Source: Flavobacterium soyae
GTDB taxonomy: Bacteria; Bacteroidota; Bacteroidia; Flavobacteriales; Flavobacteriaceae
Assembly: GCF_021245985.1 (NCBI RefSeq)
Contig: NZ_JAJQXA010000006.1
Location: 186,001-250,000, forward strand
Reading direction: 5' to 3'
Length of the DNA stretch: 64,000 nt
This document shows positions 8,997 to 16,148 of the stretch, in pieces. Numbering within the stretch: the first letter of the stretch is position 1; each line of letters opens with the position of its first letter. The position numbers and the translations under genes were made by a program. Below the pieces are notes generated by a model, which made no database searches, had not been told where the DNA came from, and saw only the letters and a list, made by a program, of their open reading frames with translations.

Positions 8997-9335
8997 TTTA
9001 AATTAATTTAGAATACAAAGTACGTGAAAAATCAAAAAAGAAGCCTCACTTAAAAAGTTAAATGAGGCTTTGAATTGGTTTTTTATTGATGATTTTTTAT
9101 TGATACAAATTACAAAAAAATGCAGTCACATATTAGAATTTAAATACTTGATTAATATTGTTTTAAATAAAATAACGTAAATTAGAGATCAGAAAATTAC
9201 AATTTGGCTGTTAGTCAAGCACGCTGTTTTTTTTACTAAAGCTTCTAACTGGGCATGAATATTGAGAAAGTAATTTTGCCGCATAATTTTAATCTTCAAA
9301 AAACAAATTATATTAATCTTTAAAAAGTAAAATTT
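8997..9335. other. Divergent intergenic gap with hairpin and -7 box
   Basis: No gene is visible. A hairpin with arms 9041-9048 (AAGCCTCA) and 9063-9070 (TGAGGCTT) stands where no transcript should end, followed by two near-copies of GATTTTTTATTGAT, so it may be a relic. A TAATTTTG box at 9271-9278 fits a promoter for the META lipoprotein gene. Confidence 0.5.
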
Positions 9336-9773
9336 ATGAAAAAGTATACCATTGCAATCGTTTCGGTTTTAGCTTTATTAATAACTTCGTGTATGGCATC
9401 AAAAGATACAAAAGGTACAGCCAATATTTATGATACAACTTGGGAATTAGAATATATTTCGGGTCCAAGAATCGCTTTTGAAGGGTTGTTTCCAAATAAA
9501 AAACCACAAATTACTTTTGATCAAAAAGAAACAAAAGTTTATGGTAATAATGGTTGTAACGGTTATAGCGCGCCATATACTTTAAGCGGAAAATCTTTAA
9601 CTTTTGGAGAGCCGGGACCAACTACAATGATGTTTTGTGAAGGCGGTGGAGAACAGCAATTTTTACAGCAAATGAAAAAAATTACAAGTTATTCTGTTGA
9701 TAAAGATGGAAAACTAAATTTAATTCAGGGCGATGTACCTATGATGAGATTTAAAAAAGCGGCAAAACAATAG
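9336..9773 (+). CDS. META domain lipoprotein (HslJ-like)
   Basis: A 145-residue secreted lipoprotein. The signal peptide ends in the lipobox ITSC (about residues 16-19), after which the mature part starts MASKDTK. A single META (DUF306) domain follows: DTTWELEYISG, then the conserved NNGCNGYSAPYTLSG, and TTMMFCEGGGEQQFLQ, where the two Cys likely pair. E. coli HslJ, of the same family, is linked to novobiocin resistance; the role here is unknown. It is probably anchored to the periplasmic or outer membrane face. It stands alone behind a TAATTTTG -7 box and ends in the inverted repeat at 9794. Confidence 0.87.
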   Translation: MKKYTIAIVSVLALLITSCMASKDTKGTANIYDTTWELEYISGPRIAFEGLFPNKKPQITFDQKETKVYGNNGCNGYSAPYTLSGKSLTFGEPGPTTMMFCEGGGEQQFLQQMKKITSYSVDKDGKLNLIQGDVPMMRFKKAAKQ

Positions 9774-9793
9774 TTTCAAAATCTATATATAAG

Positions 9794-9913
9794 AAAAAGA
9801 GGCTGTCTCAAAAGTCGAGACAGCCTCTTTTTTATTCGGATACCTATCGGAGAAATTTTCCATTTACGCGATTCTCAACAGCTTGATTTTACTTTTGAGA
9901 CAGCCTCTTTTTT
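9794..9913. mobile_element. MITE or IS-end relic with 22-bp terminal inverted repeats
   Basis: Left terminus 9794-9815 and right terminus 9891-9912 are reverse complements built on AAAAAGAGGCTGTCTCAAAA. An extra copy of the right terminus (9817-9833) lies next to the left one, so 9794-9833 also folds as a strong terminator with a T run after the META gene. Inside, read on the minus strand, one frame ends LLRIA-stop, which looks like the end of a transposase gene. The GAGGCTGTCTCAAAA end is familiar from Bacteroidetes insertion sequences; the family assignment is from memory. The msrA stop begins 2 nt past the right end. Confidence 0.6.
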
Positions 9914-9914
9914 G

Positions 9915-10532
9915 TTAGCTGTTGTTTTGTTTCTTTTTCAGTTTGTCTATAAAAACCTTTTCAAATTTTTCTATTTTCGGCTGAATCACCATTTTACAAT
10001 ACGGCTGATTTTTATTGTTTGCATAATAATTTTGATGATAATCTTCGGCTTTATAAAAAACTTTAAAAGGCTCGACTTTCGTTACAATCGGATTGTTGTA
10101 CACTTTTGCTTTGTTTAATTCGGCAATGATACTTTCTGCGGCTTTTTTCTGTTCGGCATTTTTGTAGAAAATTACAGAGCGGTACTGCGTTCCAACATCG
10201 GCACCCTGACGGTTTAAAGTTGTAGGATCGTGAACGGTAAAAAAGACTTTAAAGATTTCATTAATATCCGTTATGTTTTTGTCGTACGTAATTTGTACAA
10301 CTTCTGCATGACCGGTTTCTCCCGTGCAAACTTCTTCGTAAGTAGGATTGGCTATATTTCCTCCGGAAAATCCTGAAACGACAGATTTTACCCCATCCAG
10401 GTTTTCGTAGACTGCTTCAACGCACCAGTAACATCCTCCGCCAAGCGTAATAGTTTCATAATCAGTTTTTTTATTTTGTGAAAAGCCGTTTAATGATAAA
10501 GTAAAAAGGCAGATTAAAAGTATATTTTTCAT
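9915..10532 (-). CDS. msrA: Peptide-methionine (S)-S-oxide reductase MsrA, exported
   Basis: Reduces the S epimer of methionine sulfoxide in oxidised proteins. The catalytic GCYWC signature lies near residue 34-38 (GGGCYWCVEAVYENLDGV), followed by GHAEVVQITYD and the resolving-side motif QPYCKMVIQPKI near the C-terminus. The N-terminus MKNILLICLFTLSLNGFSQ is a cleavable signal peptide ending at FSQ, so it acts in the periplasm rather than the cytoplasm. It lies 8 nt after msrB, and the two form an operon repairing both epimers in the envelope. The stop codon directly abuts the IS-like relic. Length 205 residues, normal for an exported MsrA. Confidence 0.95.
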   Translation of the reverse strand: MKNILLICLFTLSLNGFSQNKKTDYETITLGGGCYWCVEAVYENLDGVKSVVSGFSGGNIANPTYEEVCTGETGHAEVVQITYDKNITDINEIFKVFFTVHDPTTLNRQGADVGTQYRSVIFYKNAEQKKAAESIIAELNKAKVYNNPIVTKVEPFKVFYKAEDYHQNYYANNKNQPYCKMVIQPKIEKFEKVFIDKLKKKQNNS

Positions 10533-10540
10533 TTGTATAA

Positions 10541-11095
10541 TTATTTATTATCAGGAATAAAATCAAGGGCAATCGAATTCATGCAGTAACGTTTTCCGGT
10601 CGGTTCCGGACCATCGTCAAACAAGTGGCCTAAATGCCCGCCGCAGCGTCCGCAAAGCGCTTCAATTCTTTCCATTCCAAGTGAGTTATCATTTTTGTAA
10701 ACAACACTTTTTTTGTTGTCTTGTTCAAAAAAACTAGGCCATCCGCAGCTGCTTGAAAACTTAGCGGTTGATTTAAAAAGTAAGTTTCCGCAAGATGCAC
10801 AGTAGTACGTTCCTTTTTCATCTGTGTTCCAATATTTTCCTGTAAAAGGTCTTTCGGTATCAGCCTCACGCATTACAGCATAAACGTCTTCTGGTAAAAC
10901 CCTTTTCCATTCGGCGTTGCTTACATTTAATTTAGTCGTATCAGTATTTGAATAATAAGGATTTCCGGGTTTACTTATTTTGTTTTCCATAGTAACTATT
11001 TTTACAGGCTGTTTTTTTGTATTTTGTCCGCAGGCCTGTAAAATAAAAAGCGGAACGAGAAAGCAAAGACTAAAAAATAGGTTTTTCGATTTCAT
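10541..11095 (-). CDS. msrB: Peptide-methionine (R)-S-oxide reductase MsrB, lipoprotein
   Basis: Reduces the R epimer of methionine sulfoxide. The signal peptide ends in the lipobox LQAC (residues 19-22) followed by GQNTKK, so the enzyme is membrane-anchored outside the cytoplasm. The SelR domain shows the zinc pairs CASCG and CGRCGGHLGHLF, the GWPSF motif, and the catalytic Cys in RYCMNSIALDF. It is the first gene of the msrB-msrA operon. A minus-strand TATCTTTG -7 box at 11124-11131, about 30 nt upstream, is the probable promoter. Length 184 residues includes about 40 residues of leader and linker before the core domain. Confidence 0.95.
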   Translation of the reverse strand: MKSKNLFFSLCFLVPLFILQACGQNTKKQPVKIVTMENKISKPGNPYYSNTDTTKLNVSNAEWKRVLPEDVYAVMREADTERPFTGKYWNTDEKGTYYCASCGNLLFKSTAKFSSSCGWPSFFEQDNKKSVVYKNDNSLGMERIEALCGRCGGHLGHLFDDGPEPTGKRYCMNSIALDFIPDNK

Positions 11096-11389
11096 AAATT
11101 TTTGGATGCTTTAATATGTATTTCAAAGATACATCGAGATTTAGCTTCAAATTATGTTCTATGTTATAATTGAGATTTTTTTAAGTGTGTTTTAACTTTT
11201 TATTAGTTACGTAAAACAAGGCAATGTAGTTTTTATGTCTTAATTTTAACAGCTTTTAATTTTTAGCATAAATTATTGCATTGTAAATCAGAAAAATAGG
11301 AATCACCTTCAAATTAAGCTTTTAACAATCTTAGAGCAGTACTTTTAAGCCATTTCTTTTTTTGTATTTTTGTTTGCTTAAGAAGCCTT

Positions 11390-11917
11390 ATGACAGAAGA
11401 AAACGTAATATTAGTTAATCAAAATGATGAACAAATTGGCTTAATGCCAAAATTAGAAGCACATGAAAAAGCGCTTTTGCACCGTGCATTTTCGGTTTTT
11501 ATTTTAAACAGTAAAAATGAAATCATGCTGCAGCAGCGTGCTCATCATAAATATCATTCTCCTTTACTTTGGACCAACACTTGCTGTAGTCATCAACGTG
11601 AAGATGAGACCAATATCGAGGCAGGAAGCCGAAGATTATTTGAAGAAATGGGTTTTAAAGCAGAATTAAAAGAGCTGTTTCATTTTATTTATAAAGCTCC
11701 TTTTGACAATGGCTTAACTGAGCATGAATTAGATCATGTTATGATTGGTTATTATGATGAAGAACCCAATATAAATCTGGATGAAGTAGAAGACTGGAAA
11801 TGGATGAGTATTGGAGATGTTAAAGCAGATATTGAGAAACAGCCCGAAATTTATACCGTATGGTTTAAGATAATTTTTGATGAATTTGATCATTATCTCG
11901 AAGACCATAAATTATAA
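11390..11917 (+). CDS. idi: Isopentenyl-diphosphate delta-isomerase, type I
   Basis: Converts isopentenyl diphosphate to dimethylallyl diphosphate, the entry to all isoprenoids. The 175-residue protein has a Nudix-like fold. The catalytic Cys lies in TNTCCSHQ (residues 62-69, Cys66 matching the E. coli position), the Nudix-type helix is RRLFEEMGF (81-89), and the metal/catalytic acid segment is EHELDHVMIG (111-120). It starts a likely operon with the PTPS gene 21 nt downstream and bcp. A TATTTTTG -7 box at 11365-11372 stands 18 nt upstream, so the leader is short. It fits with the HMG-CoA reductase gene at 14.7 kb as part of a mevalonate-route isoprenoid supply. Confidence 0.95.
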   Translation: MTEENVILVNQNDEQIGLMPKLEAHEKALLHRAFSVFILNSKNEIMLQQRAHHKYHSPLLWTNTCCSHQREDETNIEAGSRRLFEEMGFKAELKELFHFIYKAPFDNGLTEHELDHVMIGYYDEEPNINLDEVEDWKWMSIGDVKADIEKQPEIYTVWFKIIFDEFDHYLEDHKL

Positions 11918-11938
11918 CCAAACTAACCAAAGTCCTAA

Positions 11939-12349
11939 ATGAAAGTAACCATATCAAGAAAAGCGCATTTTAATGCTGCACATCGATTGCACAGGAAAGA
12001 TTGGTCATTAGAAAAAAACAATGCTGTTTTTGGAAAATGTAATAGTCCCAATTTTCATGGTCATAATTATGGTTTAACAGTAAGTGTTACAGGAAAAATT
12101 GACCCGGAAACTGGTTTTGTTTTAGATGTGAAAGTATTAGCGGATATTATACTGGAAGAAGTAGAAATTCCGTTTGATCACAAAAACCTGAATCTGGATG
12201 TTCCGGAATTTCAGGATTTGAATCCAACTGCAGAAAATATTGCGGTTGTGATATGGAATAAAATTAGAAAAAGAATTCAGCCCGATTTTGATTTAGAAGT
12301 CGTGCTTTATGAAACAGACCGCAATTTTGTAACTTATAAAGGAGAATAA
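11939..12349 (+). CDS. 6-pyruvoyl-tetrahydropterin synthase / QueD family protein
   Basis: Acts on 7,8-dihydroneopterin triphosphate, giving 6-pyruvoyl- or 6-carboxy-tetrahydropterin; the latter is a queuosine precursor. The zinc His ligands are visible: His15 in NAAHRL, and His40 and His42 in FHGHNYGL. The spacing of catalytic Cys34 (CNSPNFHGH) follows the eukaryotic-style PTPS signature rather than the shorter CxxxHGH of E. coli QueD. The 136-residue length also fits PTPS. It could therefore serve pterin biosynthesis as well as or instead of queuosine. It lies between idi and bcp with gaps of 21 and 3 nt, so it is co-transcribed with them. Confidence 0.88.
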   Translation: MKVTISRKAHFNAAHRLHRKDWSLEKNNAVFGKCNSPNFHGHNYGLTVSVTGKIDPETGFVLDVKVLADIILEEVEIPFDHKNLNLDVPEFQDLNPTAENIAVVIWNKIRKRIQPDFDLEVVLYETDRNFVTYKGE

Positions 12350-12352
12350 TAA

Positions 12353-12811
12353 ATGTCATTAAAAATAGGAGATATAGTTCCGAATTTTACTGCAAAAGAT
12401 AGTCACGGAGAAGTTTTTGAAAGCAAAAGTGTTTTAGGCCGGAAACCACTAGTGATTTATTTTTATCCAAAAGATAATACACCTGGCTGCACAACTGAAG
12501 CTTGCAGTTTTAGAGATCAATATGAAGATTTTAAGGATTTAGGCGCTGAAGTTATTGGCATAAGTGCCGATAGTGTAAAATCGCATCATAAATTTGCCAA
12601 TAAACACAAACTGCCATTCATTTTACTTTCAGATCAGGACAAAAGATTGAGACATCTTTTTGGGGTGAAAAATAATCTGTTCGGGCTTTTACCGGGAAGA
12701 GTAACTTATATTATCGACAGAAACGGAGTGGTTATTTATATTTTTGATAGTATGAATGCCGCAAAACATATTTCGAAAGCGCTGGAGATAATAAAAGAAT
12801 TAGTATTGTAG
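12353..12811 (+). CDS. bcp: Thioredoxin-dependent thiol peroxidase (Bcp/PrxQ)
   Basis: A cytoplasmic one-domain peroxiredoxin that reduces H2O2 and organic peroxides with thioredoxin. The peroxidatic Cys46 lies in DNTPGCTTEACSFRD and the resolving Cys51 five residues on, the PrxQ pattern. The thioredoxin-fold core LVIYFYPKDNTPG and VIGISADSVKSHHKF are typical. At 152 residues it is full length. It begins 3 nt after the PTPS stop, so it is the last gene of the idi operon. Apart from co-transcription, the link to isoprenoid or pterin genes is not explained by the sequence. Confidence 0.95.
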   Translation: MSLKIGDIVPNFTAKDSHGEVFESKSVLGRKPLVIYFYPKDNTPGCTTEACSFRDQYEDFKDLGAEVIGISADSVKSHHKFANKHKLPFILLSDQDKRLRHLFGVKNNLFGLLPGRVTYIIDRNGVVIYIFDSMNAAKHISKALEIIKELVL

Positions 12812-12875
12812 ATTTAGAAAATAGTATTACACCATTGTTTAATTAATATAGATATTTGCCGAAAACTTAAAAATT

Positions 12876-13847
12876 ATGAAACCAGAAAAATTATATCCGC
12901 TTCAATTTGAACCAATCCTAAAAGAAAGAATCTGGGGCGGAGAGAAATTAAAAACATTATTAAACAAACCAATTACTTCTAAAATTACCGGTGAAAGCTG
13001 GGAATTGTCTACAGTAGAAGGTGATGTAAGTACTGTTGCAAACGGAGACTTAAAAGGAAAATCGTTAATGGAACTTATTAATGAAACTCCAAATGAAATT
13101 TTAGGAACGAGAGTTTACGAGCGTTTCGGAAAACAGTTTCCATTACTTTTTAAATACTTAGATGCACGCGAAGATCTTTCGATTCAGGTTCATCCAAACG
13201 ATAAATTAGCAAAAGAGCGTCACAATTCATTTGGTAAAACCGAAATGTGGTACGTAATGCAGGCTGATACTGATTCCAGAATTATTGTTGGTTTTAAAGA
13301 AGATTCAAGTAAAGAAGAATATTTAAAACATTTACATGATAATACTTTAGTTTCTATTTTAGATGGCGTAAAAGCAAAAGCCGGAGATGTTTTCTTTTTA
13401 GAAACAGGAACTGTTCACGCTATTGGTGCCGGTTTGGTAGTTGCCGAAATTCAGCAGACATCTGATATTACCTATCGTTTATATGATTTTGATCGTGTAG
13501 ATGCTCAGGGAAATAAAAGAGAACTGCATGTAGATTTAGCACTTGATGCGATTAATTACAATAAAGTTGATACACAAAAGAAATACGATTCAAAAGCAAA
13601 TACTTCAAACGTAGTCGTAGATTGTCCTTATTTTACGACAAACCTTATTCCGTTAGAAGATAAAGTACAAGTTTCTAAATCTGGCGAAACATTTACGGTT
13701 TATATGTGTATTGAGGGAAGTTTTGAAATTGAATATGACGGATTTAAACACACTTATATAAAAGGTGACACAGTTTTAGTTCCGGCTGCGATAAATGCAT
13801 TTAATTTAAGTGGAAAAGCTTCAATTTTAGAAATTTACATTTCATAG
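12876..13847 (+). CDS. manA: Mannose-6-phosphate isomerase, class I
   Basis: Interconverts mannose 6-phosphate and fructose 6-phosphate, feeding GDP-mannose and surface-glycan synthesis. The 323-residue cupin protein shows ERIWGGEKL, the zinc ligands in SIQVHPND (Gln and His) and GKTEMWYV (Glu), and GTVHAIGAGLVVAEIQQTSD with the remaining His and the catalytic RLYDFDR. The short bacterial form, without the extended eukaryotic insert, matches Bacillus-type ManA. It is cytoplasmic. It follows bcp by 64 nt and could have its own promoter. The next gene begins 57 nt later, behind its own -7 box. Confidence 0.94.
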   Translation: MKPEKLYPLQFEPILKERIWGGEKLKTLLNKPITSKITGESWELSTVEGDVSTVANGDLKGKSLMELINETPNEILGTRVYERFGKQFPLLFKYLDAREDLSIQVHPNDKLAKERHNSFGKTEMWYVMQADTDSRIIVGFKEDSSKEEYLKHLHDNTLVSILDGVKAKAGDVFFLETGTVHAIGAGLVVAEIQQTSDITYRLYDFDRVDAQGNKRELHVDLALDAINYNKVDTQKKYDSKANTSNVVVDCPYFTTNLIPLEDKVQVSKSGETFTVYMCIEGSFEIEYDGFKHTYIKGDTVLVPAAINAFNLSGKASILEIYIS

Positions 13848-13904
13848 CATGTAATCTAAAGATTATGTGTATTTTTGCAGACGCAAATTAAAATTATAAT
13901 AAAA

Positions 13905-14171
13905 ATGGCAAACGTTAAAAATTTAAAGAAAGACATCAATTTTGTATTAGGAGATATTATTGAGGCAGTTTATTTGTTTGAGATGTCTACAACAGGAAAT
14001 CCTACTCCAGAAACGAATGCTTTAATCGATGAAGCTATCGCTGCATTTGATACTTTGATTACAAAAGTTAACGCTAAAAACGTTGAAAATAAAAAAGCAC
14101 ACTTCAAACAAATCAATGTTGAATTAGAACAAACTGCTAATCAATTGATTGAAAAAATCAATGCATTGTAA
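13905..14171 (+). CDS. Conserved hypothetical helical protein, 88 aa
   Basis: A small, all-helical cytoplasmic protein of unknown function, rich in Lys, Glu and Asn. The longest frame begins at a TTG (13875), but that codon overlaps a TAnnTTTG -7 box (TATTTTTG, 13870-13877). I therefore place the start at the ATG at 13905, reading MANVKNLKKDINFVLGD. The pattern DIIEAVYLFEM, then NALIDEAIAAFDTLI and QTANQLIEKINAL suggests a three-helix bundle. I recall similar short proteins in other Flavobacteria, with no assigned role. It sits directly before the tRNA-Thr pair. Confidence 0.75.
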   Translation: MANVKNLKKDINFVLGDIIEAVYLFEMSTTGNPTPETNALIDEAIAAFDTLITKVNAKNVENKKAHFKQINVELEQTANQLIEKINAL

Positions 14172-14203
14172 GCAAAAAAAAGTGTAAAAAAGTGCAAATT
14201 TAT

Positions 14204-14234
14204 TTTGGGAAAACGAAAAACCGCTTTATATTTG
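14204..14234 (+). promoter_or_regulatory. Promoter of tRNA-Thr copy 1
   Basis: TTTG at 14204-14207, a 19-nt spacer, then TATATTTG at 14227-14234. This is an exact match to the Bacteroidetes TTTG-N19-TAnnTTTG promoter. The tRNA begins 14 nt after the -7 box. Confidence 0.75.
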
Positions 14235-14247
14235 CACCCGTAATGAG

Positions 14248-14321
14248 GCCGATGTAGCTCAGCTGGCTAGAGCAGCTGATTTGTAATCAGCAGGTCGTGA
14301 GTTCGAGTCCCTCTATCGGCT
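14248..14321 (+). tRNA. tRNA-Thr(TGT), copy 1
   Basis: A 74-nt cloverleaf: acceptor GCCGATG pairs with TATCGGC (one G-T), D-arm AGCTCAGCTGGCTAGAGC, anticodon stem GCTGA/TCAGC with loop TTTGTAA giving anticodon TGT, and T-arm with GTTCGAGTC. It reads ACA threonine codons. The 3' CCA is not encoded. It has its own promoter at 14204 and its own terminator just downstream, and is nearly identical to the copy 180 nt further on; one base differs in the body (A versus G at 14300/14480). Confidence 0.97.
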
Positions 14322-14326
14322 CAACG

Positions 14327-14357
14327 AAAACCATCACAAATTGTGATGGTTTTTTTA
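14327..14357 (+). terminator. Terminator of tRNA-Thr copy 1
   Basis: Hairpin CCATCAC/GTGATGG with flanking A and T runs, directly after the tRNA. Confidence 0.85.
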
Positions 14358-14382
14358 TTTATAGAGAGAGGTGTGAAAATAT

Positions 14383-14413
14383 TTTGGAATATTAAAAAAC
14401 AATTTTATATTTG
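14383..14413 (+). promoter_or_regulatory. Promoter of tRNA-Thr copy 2
   Basis: TTTG at 14383-14386, a 19-nt spacer, TATATTTG at 14406-14413: same boxes and spacing as the first copy, with the shared GCACCCGTA following. Confidence 0.75.
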
Positions 14414-14427
14414 CACCCGTAAAATAG

Positions 14428-14501
14428 GCCGATGTAGCTCAGCTGGCTAGAGCAGCTGATTTGTAATCAGCAGGTCGTGGGTTCGAGTCCCTCTATCGGC
14501 T
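14428..14501 (+). tRNA. tRNA-Thr(TGT), copy 2
   Basis: Same 74-nt cloverleaf and TGT anticodon as copy 1, differing by one base next to the T-arm. Promoter, tRNA and hairpin terminator are all repeated with a period of 180 nt. The whole transcription unit has therefore been duplicated in tandem, raising dosage for ACA decoding. Confidence 0.97.
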
Positions 14502-14502
14502 C

Positions 14503-14536
14503 AAAAAAACCATCATAATCTGTGATGGTTTTTTTA
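14503..14536 (+). terminator. Terminator of tRNA-Thr copy 2
   Basis: Hairpin AACCATCA/TGATGGTT followed by a T run; a diverged copy of the first tRNA terminator. Confidence 0.82.
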
Positions 14537-14670
14537 TGCCTCAGAAATTCCATTTTTTTAAATTCCAAATTCCAAGTTTTTTAGGATTTAGATTTTAGAA
14601 TAGTATTTACGATGAAATAATAAATGAGCGCAAAGTATTCTCCTTTCGCCGAAATAACAGGATTGTGTCT

Positions 14671-15930
14671 TTATCTTCCAAGTTTTTGGTGAGCATCGGT
14701 AAAATGTCCTGCTGACATAGCTGATATAATTGAAATTTCTCCTGTAAGGCATAATGCAATAGCAATTTCGGCAAGTTTACCGCTTTTACCCGGGCCATAA
14801 CAGTCTATTAGTTCAAGACATTCTTTTTGTGTAGGAAATGAAGTTCCGCCGCCAACAGTTCCCACAATTATATTTGGCATCGTAATAGCACAATATAAAT
14901 CACCGTTTTCGTCAATATCCATTCTTGTAATGGCGGTAGAAGCTTCGCCGGTGCAGGCTACATCTTGTCCGCAAGCTATAAATAATGCAGCAAGAGCGTT
15001 TGAAGGATGCATACCTGTACCAATGGAACCCATTTTTATAGAGCCCAAATGAGATATTTTCCATTGATGATATAGTAATGCCGGTGTTGCCTTAAGAACA
15101 GAGGCAATAACTTCTTTTTTTAATGTGATTTCGGCAGTTACTTTCCTTCCTCTAACCCTTGTGGTTAATGAGGTGGCTTTTTTATCTCCGGAAGCATTGC
15201 CTTCAATAGTCCAAAATACAGGTTTAACAGGGCAATTGCTTATAATGTACTTACAGATTTTATCGCTGCATATCGTAACCATGTTTTGACCAGATGCATC
15301 GCCAGAGGTAAATTCGAATCTTAAAATTAGAATGTTTCCTTCTATATTTACACCTATATCATTTAAGATGGCATAATTACTGGTTTCTCTGGTTAACGAT
15401 GCAAAAGTTTCTTTGTGGTTTAATACCCAAGAGACAAATTTTCCTAAATCAATTAAATTTTTAAATTTAAAGGTTGGAGTTCTTTGCACGCCTTCTTGCA
15501 GGGTAATTACTGTAATTGCTCCTGATTCCCTGCAAGCTTTAGCACCTCTGTTATAGGATGCAAGCAAGGCTCCTTCGGTAGTGGCAAGAGGAACATAAAA
15601 ATGACCTTGAGCTACACTTCCATTTACAACTAAAGGTCCAATAATTCCGGTTGGGATTTGACTCATCCCAATGTAATTTTCAATATTACCTTTCAGGCTT
15701 TCGTTATTATCAAAAATCTTTTCTCCTGACAGGTAATCTACATTTGATTTTAGGTGCTGACGGATAAAATTAAGACGTAATTTTTGACCGTTTAAAGTGT
15801 ATGGATCTTGAGAGGGGATTTTTTCAAGATTTGAACTAGGTTCCGGAGTATAAGATTCTAATTTTTCGAAAACTAACGAATTTATAAAATCATACTTTGC
15901 GTGACTGATATTGCTTTGTAAATTCTTCAT
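14671..15930 (-). CDS. Hydroxymethylglutaryl-CoA reductase, class I-like
   Basis: Reduces HMG-CoA to mevalonate, committing carbon to isoprenoids. The 419-residue cytoplasmic protein has no membrane anchor. Visible motifs: ENYIGMSQIPTGIIGP (84-99, substrate binding), TTEGALLASYNRG with catalytic Glu119, GDASGQNMVT (210-219, where many class I enzymes have DAMGMN), the DKK triad holding the catalytic Lys (249-251), GQDVA, the NADPH loop GTVGGGTSFPTQ, and a C-terminal AGHFTDAH with the catalytic His. The DKK and GGGTS motifs favour the NADPH-using class I. Together with idi it indicates a mevalonate pathway. It is a single gene with no partner next to it; regulation is not visible. Confidence 0.93.
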   Translation of the reverse strand: MKNLQSNISHAKYDFINSLVFEKLESYTPEPSSNLEKIPSQDPYTLNGQKLRLNFIRQHLKSNVDYLSGEKIFDNNESLKGNIENYIGMSQIPTGIIGPLVVNGSVAQGHFYVPLATTEGALLASYNRGAKACRESGAITVITLQEGVQRTPTFKFKNLIDLGKFVSWVLNHKETFASLTRETSNYAILNDIGVNIEGNILILRFEFTSGDASGQNMVTICSDKICKYIISNCPVKPVFWTIEGNASGDKKATSLTTRVRGRKVTAEITLKKEVIASVLKATPALLYHQWKISHLGSIKMGSIGTGMHPSNALAALFIACGQDVACTGEASTAITRMDIDENGDLYCAITMPNIIVGTVGGGTSFPTQKECLELIDCYGPGKSGKLAEIAIALCLTGEISIISAMSAGHFTDAHQKLGR

Positions 15931-16060
15931 AAGTTTGGTTTTATGAAGCTAAGGTATTACAAATAATAAAAATAGTAATGTAATTTCTGACTTTTTTACT
16001 TAGAATTATCTAATTGTCAGTTATTTATGATTTAATATGGCAAAACAAAATAAACAAAAT

Positions 16061-16099
16061 AAAAAAATCCTGTTATAATGATAAAAACAGGATTTTTTT
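16061..16099 (-). terminator. Terminator of the DUF4369 lipoprotein gene
   Basis: Hairpin AATCCTGTT/AACAGGATT flanked by A7 and T7, so it can work on both strands. It lies 50 nt past the stop of the minus-strand gene at 16149. Confidence 0.75.
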
Positions 16100-16148
16100 A
16101 TAATTTAAAAAACAGAGTTTTAAGTGTAATACGTTGTTTTTGAGTTGT

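Noticed and set aside
9041..9070. Hairpin in the 8997-9335 gap as a riboswitch
   Set aside because: It is a simple 8-bp stem with A/T flanks, upstream of the probable promoter, and matches no known riboswitch core.
14248..14501. tRNA pair as an integration (att) site of a genomic island
   Set aside because: Both copies are complete with promoter and terminator, and no integrase or foreign segment lies beside them.
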